From: a virus
DNA: 36,118 nucleotides
Direction: 5' to 3' (one strand)
IMG/VR virus record: IMGVR_UViG_3300049489_000116
Coordinates: 1 to 36,118 of that record
In this document: positions 25,909 through 33,579 of the stretch, piece after piece
How positions within the stretch are numbered: position 1 is the first letter of the stretch
Layout of the letters: every line of letters starts with the position of its first letter
Notes under the pieces: generated by a model
The model's database searches: none
Told to the model about the DNA's origin: nothing
What the model saw: the letters and a program-made list of their open reading frames with translations, nothing else
Program-made: the position numbers and the translations under genes

Positions 25909-26730
25909 TCATAGTCCGCACATCCCCTCGCACTCCTCAGAGAATGGATCCCCATCTCCAGCGCGCTCGGCGGGAACGAGCCTCACCTCTGCCAGTGGCT
26001 TGAGGCTTCGATGCAGGTACAGCCTCTGAGTTGTTCCCCTCACCCCACCACGAATCAACTCGTCCATCTCCACAGACTGCGCCCACGACTCGGGGTCGTT
26101 TATCTTCTGCTCCAGCCACTGGCTGTCGGAGTGATAGGGGCACCAGATGCATGCGCTCTTGCTTGGTGCTGGGTAACCTTTGTCAGCCATCCACTTCAGG
26201 CAGTCGTTTCTACTCATGCGCTTTTCGATCAGCGGGTAACGGTACTCGGTCCACCTGTCCACACCTTTGCGGGCACGTTGTATCTCGTCGGAGCTAATCC
26301 CCTGCCACATGACCACGGCTATGTACTCTGGTCCGTGCTTCCACTTTGCTAGTCCTAGTATTTCACGAGTTTTTTTGATTATGGGAAGGATCTTGTACTC
26401 ATTAGTGCACTGCCGCTTTAGTTGACCTCTCCCCTTGCCGCCGGTCCTCTCAGTGAAAAACGGTGCCCCAGCGAAGCGCCCACCAACAACACTGTCAACT
26501 ATATTCTGTTTAAGTCCATCCTTCCACATCACCCGATGAACCGGGAACGGCAGTTGCTTCTCCAGCCAATCCAACCACTCATAGATTGCTCTCGGCTCGG
26601 CCCCAGTGTCGGCAAAGATCGCATGGTCAGGCATCGGCGTGATCTCCCCGTGCGCCGCCATCAGTGCCATCGTCGATGACTGGACACCGGCCCCGAGGCT
26701 TATAATGTGCAGTGGTACATTAGCCGTCAC
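25909..26730 (-). CDS. PP-loop ATPase of the PAPS-reductase-like superfamily
   Basis: This 273-residue protein starts with a P-loop-like SLGAGVQSS (residues 11-19) that corresponds to the PP-loop of adenine-nucleotide alpha-hydrolases, then has DTGAEP and a Cys-rich part: C108, C177, and SACIWCPYH with C194 and C197. Phages often carry such proteins under the name phosphoadenosine phosphosulfate reductase, but real sulfate reduction is unlikely in a phage; activation of a nucleotide or tRNA sulfur/amide transfer is equally possible. The chosen start is GTG at 26730, overlapping the previous stop (GTGA). A longer frame upstream reads through the neighbouring gene and adds a poorly conserved-looking prefix. 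Biochemical substrate is unknown. Confidence 0.7.
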   Translation of the reverse strand: MTANVPLHIISLGAGVQSSTMALMAAHGEITPMPDHAIFADTGAEPRAIYEWLDWLEKQLPFPVHRVMWKDGLKQNIVDSVVGGRFAGAPFFTERTGGKGRGQLKRQCTNEYKILPIIKKTREILGLAKWKHGPEYIAVVMWQGISSDEIQRARKGVDRWTEYRYPLIEKRMSRNDCLKWMADKGYPAPSKSACIWCPYHSDSQWLEQKINDPESWAQSVEMDELIRGGVRGTTQRLYLHRSLKPLAEVRLVPAERAGDGDPFSEECEGMCGL

Positions 26731-26909
26731 TTGTCGGTACCCACATCCCACTTGGCCGCCTTGCTCTGGGCGTCCTTCAGCACATCCCACACGGACTTGT
26801 CTGCCCCCTCACACAGACGCTTGACGTACTCTGTGGCCGCTGGTGTGCCCTCTGCCAGTAGCTTACTCTTCAGGATCTTGACCGCCCTGTTCGCCATCTT
26901 CGGATGCAT
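26727..26909 (-). CDS. Small helical protein, function unknown
   Basis: This 60-residue protein is charged and helical (ANRAVKILKSKLLAEGTPAA), with no cysteine pair or membrane segment. Its ATG has a strong ribosome binding site (AGGAGG) and it overlaps the PP-loop gene by four bases (GTGA), so both are likely co-translated. No family is recognised; it may be a partner of the PP-loop protein because of the coupling, but that is only a context argument. Confidence 0.65.
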   Translation of the reverse strand: MHPKMANRAVKILKSKLLAEGTPAATEYVKRLCEGADKSVWDVLKDAQSKAAKWDVGTDK

Positions 26910-26913
26910 AGCC

Positions 26914-27678
26914 CTATCCTCCTCGTGCTGTCTTGCGCAGCTTCCCTAGTGATATCGGAGACCAGTTGAATCTCCCAGTCTTGTAGTGGTCGATCAGTAC
27001 TATACCGCGCCAGTAAGAAGTGAGGCTACCAAGAGCGTAATCGTCAATATGTTCAAAGAAGCAGCCCACATTAAGCGCCTGGTTAAGATGCGCGGAGCCA
27101 GTTCTATGAACGGCCACTGACGCAAGTTTGTGCGTGTGACCAAAGACAACGCTATGTTGATAAATGCTGAGAGCGCGCTTACAAGCAGTGTCACCTCCAA
27201 CAGGGTTTCCGGCTTCATTAATTGGTACATGTGTAAAATATACTCCTCTGTGTACATAGTGCTCCTTGTACGGAACGTGAGTCCAGTGCTCTATGTCCAA
27301 GTCCTTGCGGTAATCCACGGCCCCGTCAAACAGGGGCTGTATATCCAGGTACCTCCACAGCCTGTCCTCGTGGTTGCCCTCAGTGAGGATGTAGTCGTCG
27401 CAGTGCTTCCCTCCGTTGTCCATCATCAGCCCAAGGAACCGCTTACCGGCATCTATGTCTTTCTGGTATCGCCTGCCCTCCATCTTTTTACGCTTGTCCT
27501 TGTCCCACGCTGACAGTGAGTCGAAGGTAAGCAAGTCACCAATGAACACCACACGATTGGGGCGCAGATCGGCAATGGCGTGACCTAGCAGCTTACCGCG
27601 GCTTAGGTTCTGCCCAGCAGATATGTGCACATCCCCAACCACCAGGGTCAGGTCATCAGACTTCAATAACTCATTCAT
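26914..27678 (-). CDS. Calcineurin-like metallophosphoesterase
   Basis: This 254-residue enzyme shows the full metal-binding motif set: GDVH at residues 15-18, IGDLLTFD (D48), GNHED at 101-105, and GHTH at about 180-183. These define a two-metal phosphoesterase; possible substrates include cyclic nucleotides, nucleotide diphosphates, or nucleic acid ends. The start chosen is the ATG at 27678, which overlaps the upstream hydrolase gene by eight bases; the longer open frame extends out of frame into that gene. It sits among DNA-recycling genes, so a nucleic acid or nucleotide substrate is more likely than a protein phosphatase role, but this is inference. Confidence 0.88.
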   Translation of the reverse strand: MNELLKSDDLTLVVGDVHISAGQNLSRGKLLGHAIADLRPNRVVFIGDLLTFDSLSAWDKDKRKKMEGRRYQKDIDAGKRFLGLMMDNGGKHCDDYILTEGNHEDRLWRYLDIQPLFDGAVDYRKDLDIEHWTHVPYKEHYVHRGVYFTHVPINEAGNPVGGDTACKRALSIYQHSVVFGHTHKLASVAVHRTGSAHLNQALNVGCFFEHIDDYALGSLTSYWRGIVLIDHYKTGRFNWSPISLGKLRKTARGG

Positions 27679-28051
27679 TTTCGAACGGCAGCTCTGGGTT
27701 AAACCAACGGGTGGGGCGGTCATCCCCCTCCCGGTACGACTTGGCGTAGTGCTCCAGCATGAGCAAGTTCGCCATTGCGTGCCCGAGGTGCGACTTACCA
27801 GACTCCGGGTCGTTGTCGTAGCCAGCGTACCACGCTGACAGGTGCCTGAGTATGCATCCGTACGGCACACTCCACCTCATACCCTTGGCCCAATTCCACT
27901 CCGCATACTTGTCAGCCCCATACTCAAACACGTCAGCCGCACTAGTCAACAGGTGCAACGGCACCAGATCAAACCTGGTCTTGCCGGCATTGGCCCTAGC
28001 GCCGGAGCCCCGCTCATTGGAGTTGATGTCCCCTATCGCGTAGTCAACCAC
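27671..28051 (-). CDS. MazZ-like dATP/dGTP diphosphohydrolase (DUF5664-type)
   Basis: This 126-residue protein belongs to the all-alpha MazG-like NTP pyrophosphohydrolases of the type now named dATP/dGTP diphosphohydrolase. Characteristic segments are GKTRFDLVPLHLL, VFEYGADKYAEWNWAKGMRW and ESGKSHLGHAMANLLML. Related phage enzymes (MazZ) remove dATP and dGTP so that 2-aminoadenine can replace adenine, but the partner enzymes PurZ and DatZ were not seen here. The GTG at 28051 is chosen because the longer frame overlaps the endonuclease gene almost entirely; the ribosome binding site is weak (GAAAGAG). It overlaps the endonuclease gene by 19 bases. Confidence 0.78.
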   Translation of the reverse strand: MVDYAIGDINSNERGSGARANAGKTRFDLVPLHLLTSAADVFEYGADKYAEWNWAKGMRWSVPYGCILRHLSAWYAGYDNDPESGKSHLGHAMANLLMLEHYAKSYREGDDRPTRWFNPELPFENE

Positions 28052-28437
28052 TCTTTCGGAACTGCTCCCATCGCGAACGGTATGTTGTGTTGGCGACACC
28101 ACATTGAGTACGTAGTTTCCGACACCGGGCTCAGGCGGTTGTCTCTTTGCAGGATCATGCGCAAATCCACCTCGGGGTTTTGTGCTATAACCGACAGAAT
28201 CTTGGTTCGATCGTCGCTCGTGAACCGACCCTTGCTCTCCAAAAGAATCCGCGTCCCCGGTATACGGAAATCCGGTGTATACCATCTCGGTTTTGGTTGC
28301 CATCTAAGCTTCTCCTCTTCTGGTTCATACTCCAACAGAACGCCAGTCTCAGCCAAGGCTCGGTCACTCAGATACTTCTCAAACCCTGATCTGAATCCGG
28401 CCTTTTTGGCCTCGGCTCGCTTACGGTGTCGCGCCAT
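28033..28437 (-). CDS. Endonuclease I, T7 gp3-type Holliday-junction resolvase
   Basis: This 134-residue enzyme should resolve branched DNA during packaging and help break down host DNA. Residues equivalent to the T7 catalytic site are all present: E20 in AGFRSGFEKYL, D56 in YTPDF, and E67 and K69 in LLESKG (T7 E20, D55, E65, K67). The N terminus is basic. The start is ATG at 28437 after a GAGGGAGT ribosome binding site; a longer frame upstream encodes a cysteine-rich prefix that lies in the neighbouring gene and is rejected. It overlaps the membrane-protein gene upstream by 17 bases. Confidence 0.93.
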   Translation of the reverse strand: MARHRKRAEAKKAGFRSGFEKYLSDRALAETGVLLEYEPEEEKLRWQPKPRWYTPDFRIPGTRILLESKGRFTSDDRTKILSVIAQNPEVDLRMILQRDNRLSPVSETTYSMWCRQHNIPFAMGAVPKEWLTTR

Positions 28438-28738
28438 CTTGCACTCCCTCAGTTGTTCCCGCGCACTCTGCTGGCGGGGTTTTTGTGTGATACCTCTTGT
28501 GCAACAGCATGGCGCACAATGCTCCACTCCCCGCCGCCGCTCCTATCGTCAACGCCAGGGGGAGAGTGAATCCGAGCGCAGCCACCTTGGCAATCACGTA
28601 AACCTCCGTGAGAGCAAGTCCGAAGCTGGTGGGAAGCACCATACCGTAGTTATCGAACGCCACGTTCCTCTGCTGATAAGCCTTAAGAAATATGAACAAA
28701 AAGTTCGCTCCAGCAACAGTTAGGTACGTTGTTAACAT
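28421..28738 (-). CDS. Small phage membrane protein, function unknown
   Basis: This 105-residue protein has two or three membrane segments at about 3-20, 33-55 and 57-80, with a KAYQQRNVAFDNY segment between the first two, and a short basic/Cys-containing tail. I recall a similar small membrane protein in other podoviruses, next to exonuclease and endonuclease genes, but no function is known to me. The start is ATG at 28738 with GGGAGG nine bases upstream; it overlaps the exonuclease stop by seven bases. A role in envelope takeover or DNA-membrane tethering is speculative. Confidence 0.72.
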   Translation of the reverse strand: MLTTYLTVAGANFLFIFLKAYQQRNVAFDNYGMVLPTSFGLALTEVYVIAKVAALGFTLPLALTIGAAAGSGALCAMLLHKRYHTKTPPAECAGTTEGVQDGATP

Positions 28739-29565
28739 CCTTCTGGCACCTCCCACCATTGGTCTGGCTCACGCCTGATCCAGATCAGTCGTCCCATTTC
28801 AGTCATCACGTCTCGCCATGCATCTCCGTAGTGTCTTCGGTACACGTCAGCCACTAACCTAGGCCAGTCCTCCTCTCCACCGTTAGCGAGCACCTTAGCG
28901 GCACCTGCTGGACCCATTCCTGGTATCCCTTGTATGTTGTCGGTAGAGTCACCAGTCAACAGTTGCCGCCAGAACGTCTTCTCTGCCTCCTCCCTGTCCA
29001 CGTAGTACGCAACGTTCTTGGCGAAGTTGTAGTGCAGCCCTGGAATCATGTTCAAGTCTTTGTCCAGCGAAGCTATGACCGAAGATTCAGGATCGCGCAC
29101 CCACATCTTGTAGTGCTGTATTCCGATGTAGTCGTCTGCCTCCTCTCCGTCACTTACAACAGAGTTGTAGCGAGCCATCAGATAGTCCTTGATGGCGCGC
29201 TCGTGAGTTGGGCGGTGAGCATCGTCCCGGTTACCTTTATACGGCTTGGTCTTCGCAACATGATACCGGAAGTTGTCAGAGCCCGACAAGCACACAGTGA
29301 TCTCGTCTCTCGTGACTTGCAATGTTTCCATCAACGAGTAGAACATAAGCTTTACTGTGTGCAAGGCGTTCTCGACAGGCTCAACTTCGCGGCACGACTC
29401 CAGTTCCGCAGGATCAACCCTGTGCTCTGACATGTACGCGCTTGCCTCTTTCTTGTACTGAAAGCGCAGTGGCTCCCCTGTGGGGGATCGCAGATAGTAC
29501 GCAGTCTTCTCAGCTGCGAACCCAGCGCGAAACACTACAATGTCTCCGTCCAACCACACGTGCAC
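28732..29565 (-). CDS. 5'-3' exonuclease (T7 gp6/flap-nuclease family)
   Basis: This 277-residue nuclease should remove RNA primers and degrade host DNA. Acidic metal ligands are visible in order: D6 and D8 at the N terminus, EEADD (141-145), SLDKD (166-170) and GDSTDN (205-210), followed by the helix-three-turn-helix IPGMGPAGAAKVL. A basic KPYKGNR lies at 107-113. The GTG start at 29565 has GAGGAG nine bases upstream; the next in-frame GTG is two codons later. It follows the SSB gene by six bases. Motif order and length agree with phage flap-nuclease proteins. Confidence 0.93.
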   Translation of the reverse strand: MHVWLDGDIVVFRAGFAAEKTAYYLRSPTGEPLRFQYKKEASAYMSEHRVDPAELESCREVEPVENALHTVKLMFYSLMETLQVTRDEITVCLSGSDNFRYHVAKTKPYKGNRDDAHRPTHERAIKDYLMARYNSVVSDGEEADDYIGIQHYKMWVRDPESSVIASLDKDLNMIPGLHYNFAKNVAYYVDREEAEKTFWRQLLTGDSTDNIQGIPGMGPAGAAKVLANGGEEDWPRLVADVYRRHYGDAWRDVMTEMGRLIWIRREPDQWWEVPEGC

Positions 29566-29571
29566 GATTTA

Positions 29572-30183
29572 TTACTCCTCGTCGTCGTATGACACAGCGT
29601 CAGCGTCGTCTGGAGCCTTGCTGTCAGCATCATTGGTGAGCGCTGCCCCAAGCAACTCCGGCGCTGCCATACGTTTCTTGGCGAGCGTAAGAGCAACCTC
29701 GTCCACCACCGAGATGAGCGTGTCGAGGATAGCACTTTTCTTGGCAGGAAGTGTGATGCCACCATTGGCGATGGTGAGCTCCACCACCTTCACAGCCAGC
29801 TCCTGAGCGCCGCAATACGTCATTCGCGGGATATCAACGGTTTGGTACCGCTCGTCCTTGGCCACGTCACGCGCTTCCTTGGCCTCCCAATACGAGTCAC
29901 GGGAGGCTGCCACAGGCGTGCTACCGCCGCGACTGGCTGGTGCCGGAGCTCGCTGAATCTCGCCATCGGCGAGCACAGTGACAGATTTGTAATCGACGTT
30001 GCCCCTCTCGTCACTGGAGAACTTGATTGACTTGCCCTCCTTGATGCCGAACTTGGCTGGGTTCATCTTGCCAGTGCGGAACCACGCCTTGTTGCCCTCC
30101 AGAGTAAACGAGTATAGCGTCACCTGCCCCTGCGGGCCATCCCAGTCCTTGGTAACAATCTTCTGTACAATACCTTGAGCCAT
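29572..30183 (-). CDS. Single-stranded DNA-binding protein (T7 gp2.5-like)
   Basis: This 203-residue protein should coat single-stranded DNA during replication. Residues 1-75 look like an OB fold (GQVTLYSFTLEGNKAWFRTG, SIKFSSDERGNVDYKSVTVL), and the C terminus is strongly acidic (DADAVSYDDEE), the hallmark of phage SSBs that contact polymerase and helicase. A Pro/Ala/Arg/Ser linker lies at about 78-95. The ATG has AGAGAGGG upstream. It follows polymerase with 66 bases between and precedes exonuclease, a standard order. SSBs diverge fast, so the call uses tail, size and context as well as the fold impression. Confidence 0.8.
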   Translation of the reverse strand: MAQGIVQKIVTKDWDGPQGQVTLYSFTLEGNKAWFRTGKMNPAKFGIKEGKSIKFSSDERGNVDYKSVTVLADGEIQRAPAPASRGGSTPVAASRDSYWEAKEARDVAKDERYQTVDIPRMTYCGAQELAVKVVELTIANGGITLPAKKSAILDTLISVVDEVALTLAKKRMAAPELLGAALTNDADSKAPDDADAVSYDDEE

Positions 30184-30249
30184 TTATAGTCCCTCTCTTT
30201 TTGTAACCCCTGTACTATATAAACGCTTGAGTCCTTGTTTTGTGACAAA
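30184..30249 (-). promoter_or_regulatory. Only sizable gap in the replication arm, possible internal promoter for the SSB gene
   Basis: Read on the minus strand this 66-base stretch contains TTTATATAGT about 25-35 bases before the SSB start and a TTGTCA further upstream, but their spacing is wider than the usual 17 bases. AGAGAGGG then provides the ribosome binding site. A second promoter here would make sense because SSB is needed in quantity. Evidence is weak. Confidence 0.25.
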
Positions 30250-32079
30250 TTAATTCACTTGCACCACCTCCATCGTCGTCATATTCAGCTCATACTTGGT
30301 CTCGTTCTTAGCTCCCCAGTGAGTGCCGCTGGTTACGCCGCACCCCAGCGGAACAGTCAACGAGACGCCGTATATGGCCTCCAGAGACCTCCTAGCATCC
30401 AGGATAAGACACTGCTTAGCCAGCTCATGGAATACCTCTAGCTCGCTCTCAGGCAGCTCAGCGATGACACTATCATGAATACTGTTAATCAGGTACATCA
30501 TGAGCTGCATAGCGTGCATTCTGTGCCACATCCACACTACAGCCAGTGGAACTATCTCCCCGGTAGCGAAGCCCTGCACAGGGTAGTTGCAAATGGACGT
30601 GGTGTTGTTGATGTAGCCGGTAGCACTCATCTTCGTGTCAGGCCAGTAGAACACAAGACCGTACTCAGTCTCAAGTTTCTTGGTGGTCAATACTTGATTT
30701 ATCCACTCGTTCTGTGTACTGGTTATTCCTGCGTAGCGCCTCCTGAAGTACGCGTAATACTCCATCTCAGCCTCAGTGCCCTGCTTGCCCCCAAACAGAG
30801 GTTTGAACGTGTGCCCCTTGGCTCTCTGTCTGTCGCATCCGATCACTGACGCAGTGGTGTTGTGTACGTCTACACGGTTTATTATGTCCTCAAGTCCAGC
30901 CTCGTCACGTCCTAGGTGCACAGCAGCACGGAACTCTAGCTGAGCCTCGTCAGCCTCACCTATCAGCCACCCCTCCCTTCTGCTGCGGAACAGCGATTTG
31001 TACTCACGTTGCAGGTTGTGCAACTGGACTTTGTATCGCAGTCCTGAAGAGGATAGTCTATGGGTGCGCGTATTAGCTTGGTTGAACGTGGCGTACAACA
31101 CGCCCCCGTCATCCTCGTTCACGCAGTCCATGAACTTTTTCAGGTAGAACCCAATGTCGTGGTGGATACGCTTGGCTTCCTTGTAAGCCGTAAGGAACGA
31201 CGATTGTTTCTTGTTCCGTGGCTTCAACTGAAGTATCGTGTCCGCGTCCGTTAGTCTGGCCCCGCCCTTGGTAGTCATAGGACGACCGTACTTGGTGCGC
31301 TCCGGTATCTTGAGCGTGTCGTACAAGAACGTAGCTAGCTGCTTGGAGCTATTGAAGTTGATGCCTCCTGTCATCTTGTCTAGAATAGTGTTCAATCTGG
31401 ACATCGTTGCTGTAGCACTTGTGTGCGCGTCAGCAACTCTATCCCTATCCAGAAACATACCATTGCGCTCAATGTCAGCCAACACTGGAGTCAGCAAGCA
31501 CCGTGAGTACACAACTGGGAGTAGTCGTGTTCCAAGCATATCCTTTAGCTGTTGCTTGAACAGCCGCACCGTCAACTCCACGTCACGTTCGCAGTAACTG
31601 GCTAGCCATGAACGAGGTATCAGATCAGGACTAACGCCAGCCTTTATGAGCTGCGACACCACTGTGCCTTTGCCTTCGCTCCATCGACGCTTTGCTATCG
31701 CGTCGAGTGCGAGTTGGGCAAACTGCCAGCGGTTACCGCCTATCACGTACTCTGCGAGCATGGTGTCGTACACCAGCACACTGTGCAAGTCTAGTCCGCA
31801 CCGCTCCAGCCACTGTAGTTCAAACTTGGCGTTATGGGCTATGAGGAAGTCTGCGTCGTTTATGTCAGCGACTAGTTCCTTTAACTCAAACTCACCAAGA
31901 AACTCCGTTCTACTCTTACCGGCGCTTGTGACCCAGTGGGCCATCACTATGCGATTATCCTTGCACAGTGCTGATCCCTTGTTGGTGTTGGTAGTCTCAA
32001 AGTCCAAAGCTACCCACGTCCCAGTGCGATACACCTCGACGTTGGGCTCAGTGAGGAACTTTGGAAGTTTATTGTCCAC
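30250..32079 (-). CDS. Family A DNA polymerase with 3'-5' exonuclease
   Basis: This 609-residue replicative polymerase carries a proofreading domain (D26 and E28 in LDFETT, N83/E87 in HNAKFEL, Y162/D166 in YCERD) and a complete polymerase domain. Motif A is DEAQLEFR with D377 and E382. Motif B is RQRAKGHTFKPLFGG with R417, K421 and F425; the residue equivalent to E. coli Tyr766 is F429. Motif C is HDS (H535-D536-S537) where Pol I has HDE. A 5' nuclease domain is missing, as usual in phages, and is supplied by the separate exonuclease. The start is GTG at 32079, with no clear ribosome binding site, overlapping the preceding gene by 11 bases; translation is probably coupled. Confidence 0.95.
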   Translation of the reverse strand: MDNKLPKFLTEPNVEVYRTGTWVALDFETTNTNKGSALCKDNRIVMAHWVTSAGKSRTEFLGEFELKELVADINDADFLIAHNAKFELQWLERCGLDLHSVLVYDTMLAEYVIGGNRWQFAQLALDAIAKRRWSEGKGTVVSQLIKAGVSPDLIPRSWLASYCERDVELTVRLFKQQLKDMLGTRLLPVVYSRCLLTPVLADIERNGMFLDRDRVADAHTSATATMSRLNTILDKMTGGINFNSSKQLATFLYDTLKIPERTKYGRPMTTKGGARLTDADTILQLKPRNKKQSSFLTAYKEAKRIHHDIGFYLKKFMDCVNEDDGGVLYATFNQANTRTHRLSSSGLRYKVQLHNLQREYKSLFRSRREGWLIGEADEAQLEFRAAVHLGRDEAGLEDIINRVDVHNTTASVIGCDRQRAKGHTFKPLFGGKQGTEAEMEYYAYFRRRYAGITSTQNEWINQVLTTKKLETEYGLVFYWPDTKMSATGYINNTTSICNYPVQGFATGEIVPLAVVWMWHRMHAMQLMMYLINSIHDSVIAELPESELEVFHELAKQCLILDARRSLEAIYGVSLTVPLGCGVTSGTHWGAKNETKYELNMTTMEVVQVN

Positions 32080-32341
32080 TAGATTTGGCCGCTTGCTCCT
32101 GCTTGAACACGTCGTTAAGGATCATGCTGGCCAGCTTGCAGATCTTGTCACTGTAAGTGTGCCTAAGTGAACCAGTGCACGTAAAGGCTAGATTTGCTAG
32201 GTCCATCGGCATGTTGGCCGCCGAGTATCTGTACACAAAGCGCTTGTCCAACCCGCTTCCAGTAAACTCTACGCTCATATCTCGATACGCACTTACCATT
32301 GTAATTGGTACACCGTTAACGGTAATGGTTATTGTAAGCAT
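32069..32341 (-). CDS. Small protein between helicase and polymerase, function unknown
   Basis: This 90-residue protein begins with a beta-rich part (MLTITITVNGVPITMV) and ends with a charged helix (DKICKLASMILNDVFKQEQ). It contains two cysteines, at about 55 and 68, without a clear zinc motif. It lies three bases after helicase and overlaps the polymerase start by 11 bases. This tight position between two replication proteins makes an accessory replication or regulatory role possible, but no family is recognised. Confidence 0.65.
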   Translation of the reverse strand: MLTITITVNGVPITMVSAYRDMSVEFTGSGLDKRFVYRYSAANMPMDLANLAFTCTGSLRHTYSDKICKLASMILNDVFKQEQAAKSSGQ

Positions 32342-32344
32342 ACT

Positions 32345-33565
32345 CTACTGCGCTCCTCTGATCCTGTTGTACGCCACCTCGACCGTCACTGGAATGATTG
32401 CATGACTGCCGCTACGTTTGTTTTTGCATAGTGTCAGTACCCTCCTGTTAGCTTCCAAACTTTGCACACTGGCACCAATGCCTATCATCACGTCAGCCTG
32501 TGCCGGGATGCCTGTGTTGCTGTAGTCCACATCCCCCTTGTCCAGCACGTCCTTGTTCGACGCACTGTCCCCAGCTTGCGTCACAGATAGCACCACTACA
32601 CGATAGCGTTTAGCTATGTTGCGGGCGGCTGTGGCAGCTTTCTCCAACTTTACGGTATAGTTCTGTTCACCAAGGTCGAGGTTACGCAACTGATCCAGCA
32701 CCACCACATCCGGCTTGTACTCCCTTACCAGTGATTCTATCACAGGAGGAGCGCCTGGGCTTAGCGGAGCGAAGATGATGTTGTCGTACCCGCGCTCTCG
32801 GGCCAGCTTCTCGGCACGGGATGGGTCGGCTTCTATCTCAGCTATTGTCATGCCGGATAACCTGCCAACCGTGCGCATAATCAAGTCCTCGACCGGCTCC
32901 TCGTTCCCAACGTACAGCACAGTAAGTCCTGCCTTGAGGAACCCAGACACTGCATTAATCACGAACATGGTCTTGCCAATCTCAGGCTGAGCAAACACAA
33001 TCACGTGATGCCCCCTGCGCAACCCTCCCCGCAGGTGATCATTCAACGCCCTAGGCAGTATCGGTATCAGCCCCTCCTCCCGTTCCTTGGCCACTAGCTC
33101 GGACAAGTCAGCACCGCGCATCACTGGTATCGTCTTCACTACCGCGTCAGAGCTGGCCGCTGCTGCAGCCACTGACCAACGCTGATAGTCAGCGAGCAGC
33201 GCATCAATGTCCGTACTACGACTGCCAAGCAAAGCGCTGGCCAGCTTGTTGCCAGCTACCTCTTTCCGCATGTGCAGCAAGTCAGACACTACGTTGGGTG
33301 GCGATACTGTCTCAGCCGCAAGCCCCGCAATCAACTCGCTAAACAGTTTCTTGTGCTTAGGGTTGCTGTACTTGCGAGACACACTGGCCGCCAGTATCTC
33401 GGGGTCCGTTACCTGGGCCGCCGAATCGTTGTTGTAATACTCAGTTACTGCGTCTAGTACTACCCTCCCCTGTTCACTGAAATCATCCGCTGCTCCCTCT
33501 TTTTGCACACTGTCCCACGCAGCTCTGGACTTTATGCACGCAACAAGAACTGTTCGCTCACTCAT
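32345..33565 (-). CDS. DnaB-like (RecA-fold) replicative helicase
   Basis: This 406-residue ATPase should unwind DNA ahead of the polymerase as a hexamer. The N-terminal 130 residues are helical, like DnaB N-domains. Walker A is AQPEIGKT at 192-199, with alanine where glycine normally starts the motif, Walker B is VVVLD at 287-291, and SVTQAGDS at 327-334 fits motif H3. Unlike T7, primase is a separate gene 1.7 kb upstream. The ATG has GGGGAG eight bases upstream. Sequence features and location beside primase and polymerase make the assignment secure. Confidence 0.92.
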   Translation of the reverse strand: MSERTVLVACIKSRAAWDSVQKEGAADDFSEQGRVVLDAVTEYYNNDSAAQVTDPEILAASVSRKYSNPKHKKLFSELIAGLAAETVSPPNVVSDLLHMRKEVAGNKLASALLGSRSTDIDALLADYQRWSVAAAAASSDAVVKTIPVMRGADLSELVAKEREEGLIPILPRALNDHLRGGLRRGHHVIVFAQPEIGKTMFVINAVSGFLKAGLTVLYVGNEEPVEDLIMRTVGRLSGMTIAEIEADPSRAEKLARERGYDNIIFAPLSPGAPPVIESLVREYKPDVVVLDQLRNLDLGEQNYTVKLEKAATAARNIAKRYRVVVLSVTQAGDSASNKDVLDKGDVDYSNTGIPAQADVMIGIGASVQSLEANRRVLTLCKNKRSGSHAIIPVTVEVAYNRIRGAQ

Positions 33566-33579
33566 TCACCACTCCCCAA

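Noticed and set aside
26731-26790. Extended N terminus of the PP-loop protein
   Set aside because: The extra 20 residues overlap the upstream gene and are not needed; GTG at 26730 gives the usual GTGA coupling.
27679-27870. Extended N terminus of the phosphoesterase
   Set aside because: The 64-residue prefix is an out-of-frame translation of the hydrolase gene, with Ser/Thr/Arg-rich nonsense composition.
28052-28303. Extended N terminus of the MazZ-like protein
   Set aside because: It lies inside the endonuclease gene in another frame; the family core starts after the GTG at 28051.
27842-28723. Plus-strand 293-codon frame opposite replication genes
   Set aside because: Runs antisense to hydrolase, endonuclease and membrane-protein genes whose motifs are clear.
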